Part shown: positions 1-5,607 of the stretch, piece after piece
How positions within the stretch are numbered: position 1 is the first letter of the stretch
Layout: each line of letters opens with the position of its first letter
Source: Bacillota bacterium
GTDB taxonomy: Bacteria; Bacillota; Sulfobacillia; JAJZYS01; JAJYTV01
Length of the DNA: 5,607 nt
Assembly (NCBI GenBank): GCA_021810725.1
Contig: JAJZIE010000171.1
Coordinates: 1-5,607 of the forward strand
Direction of reading: 5' to 3'
Position numbers and translations under genes: made by a program
The notes under the pieces: model-generated
Told to the model about the DNA's origin: nothing
Databases searched by the model: none
Seen by the model: the letters and a program-made list of their open reading frames with translations, nothing else

Positions 1-919
1 GCTCGACATGGGCCGCGTGCACGGGGTCGAGTTCGCGGGGGCCGTCTTCACGAACCTGACGCAGGATCATCTCGACTACCACGTCACGTTCGACCGCTAC
101 CTCGCGGCCAAGCTGAAGCTCTTTGCCATGATCCCGCCGCGCGGCTTCGGCGTTGTCAACGTCGACGATCCCGCCGCGACGGCGTTCACGCGCCAGCTGC
201 GCGGGAGGCCGATCCGGTTCGGCGTCACGGAGCCCGCCGACCTCAGCGCGCGCGGTGTCGAGCTGCGCGCGGAAGGCAGCCGCTTCACCCTGGCGACATC
301 CCAGGCCGAGGTACCGGTCGACCTGCCGATCGCGGGTCTCTACAACGTGCAGAACGCCCTGGCCGCCGCTGCGGCAGCTCTCGGCGCCGGCCTCGGACTC
401 GAGGACATTGCGGCAGCGCTCGAGGATGCCCCCGCCCCGCCTGGGCGGTTCGAACGCGTGGACAGGGGCCAGCCCTTCTCGGTGATCGTCGACTACGCGC
501 ACACGCCGGACGGCATCGCCAAGCTGCTCGGCGCGGTGCGGGCGATCACGCCGGGCCGGGTGTGCATCGTCTTCGGCTGCGGCGGCGACCGCGACCGCGG
601 CAAGCGCCCCCAGATGGGTGCCCTTGCGGCGACCATGGCCGACCAGATCTTCCTGACGACCGACAACCCGAGGTCCGAGGATCCGGCCGTGATCACCGAG
701 CAGATCGAGTCCGGCATCAAGGAACTGGGCAAGCGCAACTTCGTCCGCGAACTGGATCGCAGGCGTGCGATCAGACTGGCCATGCACGCCGCGAAGCCCG
801 GCGACGCCGTCGTGATCGCGGGCAAGGGACACGAGGACTACCAGCTGCTCGGCGACGTGGTCGAGCATTTCAGCGACCGTGAAGAGGCGGCAGCAGCGTT
901 GGAGGAACTTCTTCGTTGA
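1..919 (+). CDS. murE: UDP-N-acetylmuramoyl-L-alanyl-D-glutamate--2,6-diaminopimelate ligase (MurE), 5' partial
   Basis: MurE is a cytoplasmic ATP-dependent Mur ligase that adds the third stem-peptide residue to UDP-MurNAc-L-Ala-D-Glu. The reading frame is open from base 2 and continues upstream of the window, so the ATG at 8 is internal. About 305 residues are present; the N-terminal UDP-binding domain and the ATP P-loop (roughly 175-190 residues in the family) lie outside. Visible motifs are TNLTQDHLDYH (nt 50-82), the AAKLKLF segment whose first lysine (110-112) is the expected carbamylated Mg-binding residue, DYAHTPDG opening the C-terminal domain (491-514), GCGGDRDRGKRP (575-610), DNPR (662-673) and GKGHE (821-835). 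DNPR, together with the Gly and Glu of GKGHE, is the known signature for meso-diaminopimelate rather than lysine. The stop TGA overlaps the murF start. Identity is secure, and the substrate call is a strong inference from the motif. Confidence 0.96.
   Translation, partial: LDMGRVHGVEFAGAVFTNLTQDHLDYHVTFDRYLAAKLKLFAMIPPRGFGVVNVDDPAATAFTRQLRGRPIRFGVTEPADLSARGVELRAEGSRFTLATSQAEVPVDLPIAGLYNVQNALAAAAAALGAGLGLEDIAAALEDAPAPPGRFERVDRGQPFSVIVDYAHTPDGIAKLLGAVRAITPGRVCIVFGCGGDRDRGKRPQMGALAATMADQIFLTTDNPRSEDPAVITEQIESGIKELGKRNFVRELDRRRAIRLAMHAAKPGDAVVIAGKGHEDYQLLGDVVEHFSDREEAAAALEELLR
901..905 (+). promoter_or_regulatory. Ribosome binding site for murF
   Basis: GGAGG lies inside the last codons of murE, 10 nt before the TTG at 916. 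It supports that TTG as the murF start, because the protein read from it begins directly with the conserved MurF N-terminus (MKIGELAAATGG) and no ATG is available nearby. Confidence 0.75.
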
Positions 920-2277
920 AGATCGGCGAACTGGCGGCCGCGACCGGCGGCCGTCTCCTGCAGGGGGATCAAGACTGGACGATCGCCCACGCGGCGGTCG
1001 ACTCGCGCAAGGTGCAGCCGGGCGACCTCTTCGTGGCGGTCCAAGGTGAGCGGACCGACGGACACCTTTACATCGACAAGGCTCTCGAGGCGGGTGCGGC
1101 CGGCGTTCTGATGGAACGGGCCGTCGCGTTGCCCGCGGGCGCGTCGGCGGTGCTGGTCGACGACGTGCGGCGGGCCCTGCTCGCGGCCGCGCGTTACATG
1201 GCGGCCCGTTATGGCGGGCTCGTGGGGGCCGTGACGGGTTCGGTGGGCAAGACGACGACCAAGGAACTCTGGGCGGCCTCTCTGACGCCGCTTGGTCCCG
1301 TGTTCCGCAACCCGGGCAACTTCAATTCGGACATCGGCATGCCCTTGGCCCTCTTTGGGCTTTCCGAGGAGCACCGCAGCGCGGTCTTCGAGCTTGGCAT
1401 GCGGGGACGTGGCGAGATCGCGCGCCTCGCGGGCATCGTGCGCCCTAGGATCGGCATCATCACGGTGATCGGCCATGCGCACCTCGAAGTGCTGGGCAGC
1501 GTGGAGGCGATCGCCCGCGCCAAGTCCGAGCTCCTGAGCGCCTTGCCGCAGGACGGCACGGCGGTGCTGAACGCCGACGACCCGTGGCTGCCCTTCCTGC
1601 GCCTGTCGGCGCCGCACCGGATCCTGCTCGTGGGCAGAGATCCATCGGCCGACCTGCGCATCCTGGGCAGCGAGAACCTGGGCGTCGAGGGGAGCCTCCT
1701 GCACCTCGGCTACGGCAAGGAGCACATCACGTGCCGCCTCAGGCTGGTCGGGGAGGGTGCGGTGCTCGACGCCGCGCTTGCGGTCGGTGGCGCACTGGCC
1801 GCCGGGGTGCCGTTCACGGAGGCCGCCGGGGCGCTCTCGCGGGCAGAGCCGCCGCGCGGCCGTCTGCGCACCTTGACCAGGCGAGGCATGACGGCCATCG
1901 ACGACACCTACAATGCATCACCGCAGTCTCTCGACGTGGCATTGAAACTCCTGCGGGAGCTGCCATGCCAGGGTCGCCGCGTCGCGGTGCTCGGGGACAT
2001 GCGGGAGCTCGGCGACGAGGAGGCCGAACTTCACAGGGCCATGGGCCGTTCGGCGGCGGCGAGCGCGGACGTCGTATTGGCGGTCGGGGAGTTCGCCACG
2101 CTGGTGGCCGAGGCGGCCAGGGCGGCAGGGGCGTCCGCCGAGGCGTTCGCCGAGGTCGGGGCGGTGGCCCCTTGGCTCAGGGGGTTCTGCAGGGAAGGCG
2201 ATGTCGTGCTCTTCAAGGCGTCGCGCGCGATCGGTCTCGAGCGGGCCCTCGGCGACTGGCTGGAGGTGGCCCCATGA
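916..2277 (+). CDS. murF: UDP-N-acetylmuramoyl-tripeptide--D-alanyl-D-alanine ligase (MurF)
   Basis: MurF is the cytoplasmic ligase that uses ATP to attach D-Ala-D-Ala to the UDP-MurNAc-tripeptide, completing the pentapeptide precursor. The 453 aa length is normal for the family. An N-terminal substrate-binding domain (about 1-100) carries the DSR and GDLFVA motifs (29-41). The central ATPase domain has the P-loop TGSVGKTTTKE (107-117), an NPGNFNSDIGMPL motif soon after it, AHLEVLGS (188-195), and lysine 203 in ARAKSELL, the expected carbamylated residue. The C-terminal domain starts near 310 and has DDTYNASP (329-336), LGDMRELG (359-366) and KASR (434-437). The start is TTG at 916, overlapping the murE stop as TTGA; the stop overlaps mraY as ATGA. 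Both overlaps suggest translational coupling. One family position looks unusual: valine 184 sits where an asparagine is commonly found before the AHLE motif. Identity is secure. Confidence 0.97.
   Translation: MKIGELAAATGGRLLQGDQDWTIAHAAVDSRKVQPGDLFVAVQGERTDGHLYIDKALEAGAAGVLMERAVALPAGASAVLVDDVRRALLAAARYMAARYGGLVGAVTGSVGKTTTKELWAASLTPLGPVFRNPGNFNSDIGMPLALFGLSEEHRSAVFELGMRGRGEIARLAGIVRPRIGIITVIGHAHLEVLGSVEAIARAKSELLSALPQDGTAVLNADDPWLPFLRLSAPHRILLVGRDPSADLRILGSENLGVEGSLLHLGYGKEHITCRLRLVGEGAVLDAALAVGGALAAGVPFTEAAGALSRAEPPRGRLRTLTRRGMTAIDDTYNASPQSLDVALKLLRELPCQGRRVAVLGDMRELGDEEAELHRAMGRSAAASADVVLAVGEFATLVAEAARAAGASAEAFAEVGAVAPWLRGFCREGDVVLFKASRAIGLERALGDWLEVAP
2262..2268 (+). promoter_or_regulatory. 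Ribosome binding site for mraY
   Basis: GGAGGTG lies within the 3' end of murF, with 7 nt between GGAGG and the ATG at 2274. It fixes the mraY start at the ATGA overlap rather than at any of the upstream in-frame codons, which remain open for several hundred bases only because the DNA is GC-rich. Confidence 0.75.
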
Positions 2278-3230
2278 GCCCGCTCTGGTCGCTGGGGCTG
2301 GGGTTCGTGCTCGCCTTCGGCCTGGGACCATTGGCGATCCGCCTGCTGCGGGCGCTCCACTTCGGGCAGACGGTGCGCGAGGTGGGGCCGCAGTCGCACC
2401 TCAAGAAGACCGGCACGCCGACGATGGGCGGCCTGCTGTTCCTCGTGGCGGCGACCCTGGCCGCCGTGGCCTTCGGTCCCCGCGACAACCTGATGTGGGC
2501 AGCGCTGGCCTTCACCTGGGGCAACGGCTTGATCGGGTTCGCGGACGACTTCATCAAGGTGCGCCTGCACCGGCCGCTGGGCGTCCGGGCGCGGACCAAG
2601 CTCGGCCTCGGCGCGCTTCTCGGCCTTGTGTTCGGCCTGCTCGCGCTTGGGCCGCTGAAGCTCGGCACGGATGTGCTCGTACCGTTCACGCACCTCGTCT
2701 GGCAGCCCGAACCCGTGCTGTTCGTCGTCCTCGTGCTGCTAACGGGGCTCGCCACCACCAATGCAGTGAATCTCACGGACGGCCTGGACGGTCTCGCCGG
2801 CGGTCTCGGGCTGATCGTGGCCATGCTCTTTTCCGCGTTCGCCGTCGCGGACGGGGTTTTCTCCCTCGCCACCTTCTCCCTGGCCCTTGCCGGGGCGCTC
2901 GGCGGCTACCTCTACTACAACCTGCATCCGGCCAGGGTGATCATGGGCGACGTCGGCTCCTTCGCCTTGGGCGGCGCGCTTGCGGCTGTCGCGGTGCTGC
3001 TGCGACTCGAGCTCGTGCTGGTCGTGGCGGGCTTCGTGTTCGCCATCGAGACCCTGTCGGTCGCGGTGCAGGTGTTCTGGTTCCGGCGCACCGGCCGCCG
3101 GCTTTTGCGCATGTCCCCGCTTCACCATCACATGGAGCTCGGAGGCATGGCGGAGACGGCGGTCGTCTACCGCTTCTGGATCCTCGGACTGATCTGCGCG
3201 GTCCTGGCGTATGTAGCGTTCTGGGCTTGA
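2274..3230 (+). CDS. mraY: Phospho-N-acetylmuramoyl-pentapeptide-transferase (MraY)
   Basis: MraY is an integral membrane enzyme that transfers phospho-MurNAc-pentapeptide from UDP to undecaprenyl phosphate, making lipid I on the cytoplasmic face. It is 318 aa, near the Bacillus subtilis size and shorter than the roughly 360 aa Gram-negative form. Many hydrophobic segments are visible, starting at about 3-22, consistent with the family's ten membrane helices. Conserved cytoplasmic motifs are HLKKTGTPTMGG (42-53), the catalytic pair D91-D92 in FADDFIK, NLTDGLDG (166-173) for nucleotide binding, MGDVGSFALGG with D226 matching the Mg-binding aspartate of the Aquifex enzyme, and PLHHHMELGG with H284-H286. 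The start is the ATG overlapping the murF stop, preceded by a good ribosome binding site. The following gene is ftsW, not murD as in most clusters. The mraY stop is in the same frame as ftsW, separated from it by 30 nt. Identity is secure. Confidence 0.97.
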   Translation: MSPLWSLGLGFVLAFGLGPLAIRLLRALHFGQTVREVGPQSHLKKTGTPTMGGLLFLVAATLAAVAFGPRDNLMWAALAFTWGNGLIGFADDFIKVRLHRPLGVRARTKLGLGALLGLVFGLLALGPLKLGTDVLVPFTHLVWQPEPVLFVVLVLLTGLATTNAVNLTDGLDGLAGGLGLIVAMLFSAFAVADGVFSLATFSLALAGALGGYLYYNLHPARVIMGDVGSFALGGALAAVAVLLRLELVLVVAGFVFAIETLSVAVQVFWFRRTGRRLLRMSPLHHHMELGGMAETAVVYRFWILGLICAVLAYVAFWA

Positions 3231-3244
3231 GACCAAGGGGTACG

Positions 3245-3254
3245 AAGGAGGAGG
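3245..3254 (+). promoter_or_regulatory. Strong ribosome binding site for ftsW
   Basis: AAGGAGGAGG is a near-perfect anti-16S match, 9 nt from AGGAGG to the GTG at 3261. It decides that GTG: there is no other start codon between it and the in-frame mraY stop at 3228-3230. It is the strongest site in the window and sits at a junction without overlap, so ftsW translation is probably initiated independently of mraY. Confidence 0.85.
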
Positions 3255-3260
3255 GACGGC

Positions 3261-4355
3261 GTGCAGCGCAAGCCGATCGACCACATCCTACTGGCCGCCG
3301 TCCTGACACTGCTCGGGTTCGGCGTCGTCATGGTGTTCTCGGCGTCTTCGATCGAGGCCAGTGTCGTCAACCACAACCCCTACTACTATCTTGAGCGCCA
3401 GCTGGTCTGGGCGGGGCTCGGCCTTGCGATCATGGCGTTCTTCGCACGCTTCGACTACCACCGGCTGGTGCCGCTCGCGCAACCGGTGGCCATCGCGACC
3501 GTGCTGCTACTGATCCTCGTACTGGTGCCGCACATTGGCCGCGACGTCAACGGCGCACGGCGCTGGCTCGGCTTCGGCAGTCTCCTGTTCCAGCCGTCGG
3601 AACTGGCGAAGTTCTCGCTCGTGCTGCTGTTCGCGCTGTGGCTTGCGCGCATGCCGCGAACCGACCGCTTCTTGCAGGGCATCGGCGTGCCGCTCGCGAT
3701 CTATTTGCCGATCGCGCTCCTGATCATCAGGGAGCCGGACCTCGGCACGGCCCTCGCGCTCGGTGGCACCGTCTTCACCATGCTGTTCGTCGCGGGCGTC
3801 AACCTCTGGCAGTTCTTCGGCATCATCGCGCTCGTGCTGCCGGCTGTCGGCGTGGCGATCATCGTGGCGCCGTATCGCCTGCAGCGTTTCCTCGCGTTCC
3901 TCCACCCGACAGCGGACCCGCAAGGCGCGGGCTACCACATCATCCAGTCGCTCTACGCGCTCGGTTCCGGCGGCCTCTTCGGCAGCGGCCTCGGGCAGGG
4001 CGCCCTCAAGTACTTCTACCTGCCCGAGCAGCACACCGACTTCATCTTCGCGATCGTCGGAGAGGAACTGGGCCTGATCGGCGCGGTCGCGGTGCTGGCG
4101 CTCTTCCTGGTGCTCACCTGGCGCGGCCTGCGCGTCGCCATGCTGGCGCCGGATCGCTTCGGCGCGCTCCTGGCCGTCGGTCTGACGGCCATGGTGGCCG
4201 TGCAGGCCCTGATGAACATCGCCGTCGTGACGGCGTCCATGCCGATCACCGGCATCCCGCTACCGTTCATCTCCTACGGCGGGTCGTCGCTCGTCTTTGC
4301 CCTCGGGGCCATGGGCATCCTGCTCAACATCTCCCGCCAGGCGGTGAGGACCTGA
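3261..4355 (+). CDS. ftsW: SEDS-family peptidoglycan glycosyltransferase FtsW / SpoVE
   Basis: This is a polytopic membrane protein of the SEDS family, which polymerises lipid II into glycan strands together with a class B PBP. The 364 aa length is close to SpoVE of Bacillus, and there are about ten hydrophobic segments beginning at about 9-27. Family motifs seen are NGARRW (97-102), QPSE (111-114), EPDLGTA (158-164), EQHTDFIFAIVGEELG (257-272), in which D260 matches the catalytic aspartate region of FtsW/RodA, and PLPFISYGGSS (333-343) near the C-terminus. It starts with GTG. Sequence alone does not separate FtsW, SpoVE and RodA, but the position between mraY and murG in a dcw cluster favours the division (or, in spore formers, the sporulation) protein over RodA. 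Its stop shares one base with the murG start. The family call is secure; the FtsW versus SpoVE choice is open. Confidence 0.93.
   Translation: MQRKPIDHILLAAVLTLLGFGVVMVFSASSIEASVVNHNPYYYLERQLVWAGLGLAIMAFFARFDYHRLVPLAQPVAIATVLLLILVLVPHIGRDVNGARRWLGFGSLLFQPSELAKFSLVLLFALWLARMPRTDRFLQGIGVPLAIYLPIALLIIREPDLGTALALGGTVFTMLFVAGVNLWQFFGIIALVLPAVGVAIIVAPYRLQRFLAFLHPTADPQGAGYHIIQSLYALGSGGLFGSGLGQGALKYFYLPEQHTDFIFAIVGEELGLIGAVAVLALFLVLTWRGLRVAMLAPDRFGALLAVGLTAMVAVQALMNIAVVTASMPITGIPLPFISYGGSSLVFALGAMGILLNISRQAVRT
4346..4350 (+). promoter_or_regulatory. Probable ribosome binding site for murG
   Basis: GAGGA lies in the last codons of ftsW, 4 nt before the ATG at 4355. The spacing is short and the match modest, so murG translation probably relies mainly on reinitiation by ribosomes ending ftsW at the TGATG junction. 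Confidence 0.5.
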
Positions 4356-5428
4356 TGCGGGTTGTGCTCACGGGCGGAGGCACCGGGGGCCACATCTACC
4401 CGCTCCTGGCGGTCGCAGCGGCTGCGCGCGACTGGCAGACGAGCTTCATCGGCTCCACGGTCGGGCTCGAATCGCAGATCGTGCCGAAGAGCGGCATCGA
4501 GTTCCACGCGGTCGCGGCCGGCGGCGTGCGCGGCAAGAGCCTGCCCGTGCGGCTGCGCAGCCTGATGCGCAGCGGCATCGGCGTGCTTGCGGCGTACCGG
4601 CTGCTCGGACGGCTGAGACCCGCCGTCGTGTTGAGCTCTGGCGGCTATGCCGCCTTGCCGACCACGTTCGCTGCCCGCCTCAGGGGCATTCCCCTGGCAC
4701 TCATCGAGCCGAACGCCACGCCTGGACTCGCCAACCGGGTGGCGATGCGCCATGCGGCGCGCATCCTGATTGCCTACGAAGCCGCGCGCAAGGAACTGCC
4801 CAACGAGCTGCAGGAGCGGGCCGTCGTGACCGGGGTGCCGGTCCGGCCGAGGCGGCAGGTGCCGAGGCCGGAGGCGCGCGACGCCCTCGGGGTGGCCCAG
4901 GACGCCGTTCTGATCGCCGTGACCGGAGGCAGCCAGGGCGCACGCGCCCTCAACGCCGCCGTCTGCGGCATGGCCCCGCTGCTCGGGGAAGGCGAGCAGG
5001 TGATCCTGGCCACCGGACAGCGCGAACATGAACGCTGGGCGCAGGAGGCGACCGACCGCCTGCGTGTCGAACCGTACTTCTGGGACATGGACCTCGTGCT
5101 CTCCGCCGCTGACGTCTTCGTCGGGCGGGCCGGGGCCATGACCTGCGCCGAGATCCTTTGCGCGGGTATGGCGGCGGTTTTGGTGCCGCTGCCGAATCCC
5201 GCGGTGCATCAGGATGACAATGCCCAGGTGCTTGCCGAGGCGGGCGCGGCGGCGGTGCTGCCCGAGGATCGGCTGACGCCCGAGGCGCTCTGGCAGGAAC
5301 TGCTGCCGATCGTGCGCGACGAAGGGCGCAGGCGCGCGATGGGCCTGGCCGCACTGGCCCTTGGGCGGCCGGACGCCGCCCAGGCGGCCGCGCGCGAGGT
5401 CTCCCGCCTGGGCGGGCGGCTGGGCTAG
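4355..5428 (+). CDS. murG: Undecaprenyldiphospho-muramoylpentapeptide beta-N-acetylglucosaminyltransferase (MurG)
   Basis: MurG is a peripheral inner-face membrane GT28/GT-B glycosyltransferase that adds GlcNAc from UDP-GlcNAc to lipid I, forming lipid II. It is 357 aa, normal for the family. The N-terminal domain has the first glycine-rich loop TGGGTGGHIYP (6-16) with the conserved H13, a second loop SSGGYAALP (94-102), and EPNATPGLANR (118-128). The C-terminal donor-binding domain has TGGSQGARALN (190-200), then GRAGAMTCAE (257-266) ending in the conserved glutamate that contacts the UDP-GlcNAc ribose, and HQDDNA (285-290). The start at 4355 is fixed by the conserved N-terminus and the one-base overlap with the ftsW stop; the frame is open far upstream only by chance. 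The segment usually read as HEQN is IEPN here, a mild variation. No murC or murB follows. Identity is secure. Confidence 0.97.
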   Translation: MRVVLTGGGTGGHIYPLLAVAAAARDWQTSFIGSTVGLESQIVPKSGIEFHAVAAGGVRGKSLPVRLRSLMRSGIGVLAAYRLLGRLRPAVVLSSGGYAALPTTFAARLRGIPLALIEPNATPGLANRVAMRHAARILIAYEAARKELPNELQERAVVTGVPVRPRRQVPRPEARDALGVAQDAVLIAVTGGSQGARALNAAVCGMAPLLGEGEQVILATGQREHERWAQEATDRLRVEPYFWDMDLVLSAADVFVGRAGAMTCAEILCAGMAAVLVPLPNPAVHQDDNAQVLAEAGAAAVLPEDRLTPEALWQELLPIVRDEGRRRAMGLAALALGRPDAAQAAAREVSRLGGRLG

Positions 5429-5438
5429 AATGGCCTCA

Positions 5439-5461
5439 GGCGGGGGACCCAGACCCTCGCC
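5439..5461 (+). other. GC-rich hairpin in the murG-ftsQ gap
   Basis: Bases 5439-5446 can pair with 5454-5461 (eight pairs, one of them G-U at 5443/5457) around a 7-nt loop at 5447-5453. It lies in the 54-nt gap after murG and ends 7 nt before the run containing the ftsQ ribosome binding site. No T run follows, so it is not a standard intrinsic terminator. It could be an mRNA stability or processing element, or a chance product of GC-rich DNA. The pairing is seen directly; any role is inferred. Confidence 0.4.
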
Positions 5462-5468
5462 GGATGAA

Positions 5469-5477
5469 GGGGGAGGA
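5469..5477 (+). promoter_or_regulatory. Ribosome binding site for the ftsQ-like gene
   Basis: GGGGGAGGA contains GGAGG ending 6 nt before the ATG at 5483. An in-frame TGA at 5465-5467 rules out any earlier start, so the site and the stop together fix this start codon. The ATG at 5464 is in a different frame that gives no membrane segment. Confidence 0.75.
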
Positions 5478-5482
5478 CTCGC

Positions 5483-5607
5483 ATGGCACGCCCGGGCCTT
5501 CGCCCGGTGCGCAGGCGTCGCCGGCTGCACTGGCCGCGGCTCATCGCGACGGCGGTGGTGTTGGCCGCGCTGATCGGGGCATGGCAACTGGAGCGCTCGC
5601 CGCTCCT
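5483..5607 (+). CDS. ftsQ: Probable cell division protein FtsQ/DivIB, 3' partial
   Basis: Only the first 41 codons and part of the next are present. The protein starts with a short, very basic cytoplasmic stretch (five arginines in a row at residues 10-14), followed by one hydrophobic segment at about 19-35 and then ERSPL, after which the window ends. This N-in, single-pass topology with SPL just outside the membrane is how FtsQ/DivIB proteins begin, leading into the POTRA domain that binds FtsB/FtsL in the divisome. The position directly after murG fits, since ftsQ/divIB is a usual late member of dcw clusters, though murC and/or murB often lie between. The POTRA domain cannot be seen here, so another short bitopic membrane protein is possible. 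The start is fixed by an in-frame upstream stop and a good ribosome binding site. Confidence 0.65.
   Translation, partial: MARPGLRPVRRRRRLHWPRLIATAVVLAALIGAWQLERSPL

Noticed and set aside
838..1725. A 295-codon open frame on the - strand opposite murF
   Set aside because: Same reason: compositional shadow of murF, no motif, no ribosome binding site that stands out.
1584..2273. Upstream in-frame extension of mraY, giving an apparent 548-residue protein
   Set aside because: The extension overlaps murF in another frame and is R/G/A-rich without domains. The MraY N-terminus and a good ribosome site are at 2274.
3222..3240. Small CTTG/CAAG hairpin across the mraY stop as a possible terminator
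   Set aside because: Only four base pairs and no T run; too weak to call, and the operon clearly continues into ftsW.
3638..4354. Upstream in-frame extension of murG, giving an apparent 596-residue fusion
   Set aside because: The added part is the shadow of ftsW in another frame. MurG begins canonically at 4355 with its glycine-rich loop, so there is no fusion.
5439..5470. Intrinsic terminator ending the operon after murG
   Set aside because: The stem is good but is followed by GGATGAAGGG rather than a T run, and a coding frame with a ribosome site follows at once.
4274..5587. A 437-codon open frame on the - strand spanning all of murG
   Set aside because: It lies wholly opposite well-conserved murG and flanks. 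Its translation is low-complexity (rich in R, P, A, G, H, Q) with no recognisable motif, and long antisense frames are expected when third codon positions are nearly all G or C.
5464..5607. Alternative start ATG at 5464 in another frame after murG, open to the window end
   Set aside because: It yields an A/G/P-rich peptide without a membrane segment, and has no ribosome site before it. The frame from 5483 has a clean N-in membrane anchor and a good ribosome site.

Overview
The window is a five-gene piece of a dcw (division and cell wall) cluster, all on the + strand: murE (5' end cut off by the window), murF, mraY, ftsW/spoVE, murG, and the first 41 codons of a short membrane-anchored protein that looks like ftsQ/divIB. 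No RNA gene, mobile element, CRISPR array or integration site is visible. Coding is almost continuous; the only gaps are 30 nt (mraY to ftsW) and 54 nt (murG to ftsQ).

Organism: the DNA is GC-rich (42 of the first 60 bases are G or C, and third codon positions are strongly G/C). MraY is 318 aa and the FtsW-type protein 364 aa. These are close to the sizes of Bacillus subtilis MraY and SpoVE and shorter than the usual Gram-negative or actinobacterial forms. Ribosome binding sites are strong (GGAGG types), and TTG and GTG starts are used. My best inference is a high-GC member of Bacillota or a neighbouring lineage (for example Limnochordia, Symbiobacteriia or Thermaerobacter-like groups). This is not proven, and Chloroflexota or similar phyla remain possible. 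The DNPR motif of MurE predicts meso-diaminopimelate in the peptide stem.

Layout and logic: MurE adds the third residue and MurF the D-Ala-D-Ala dipeptide to the UDP-MurNAc peptide in the cytoplasm. MraY moves the phospho-MurNAc-pentapeptide onto undecaprenyl phosphate, giving lipid I. MurG adds GlcNAc, giving lipid II. The SEDS protein FtsW/SpoVE polymerises lipid II into glycan strands at the septum, and FtsQ/DivIB helps assemble that divisome. Junctions are tight: murE/murF overlap by TTGA, murF/mraY by ATGA, and ftsW/murG share one base (TGATG), which points to one polycistronic, translationally coupled message.

The one notable departure from the textbook cluster is gene content. murD is absent from its usual place between mraY and ftsW, and murC and murB are absent from their usual place between murG and ftsQ. 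The two places that lack these genes are exactly the two non-overlapping junctions. The murG-ftsQ gap also carries a GC-rich hairpin. I see no undescribed system here; the window is otherwise an ordinary housekeeping locus.
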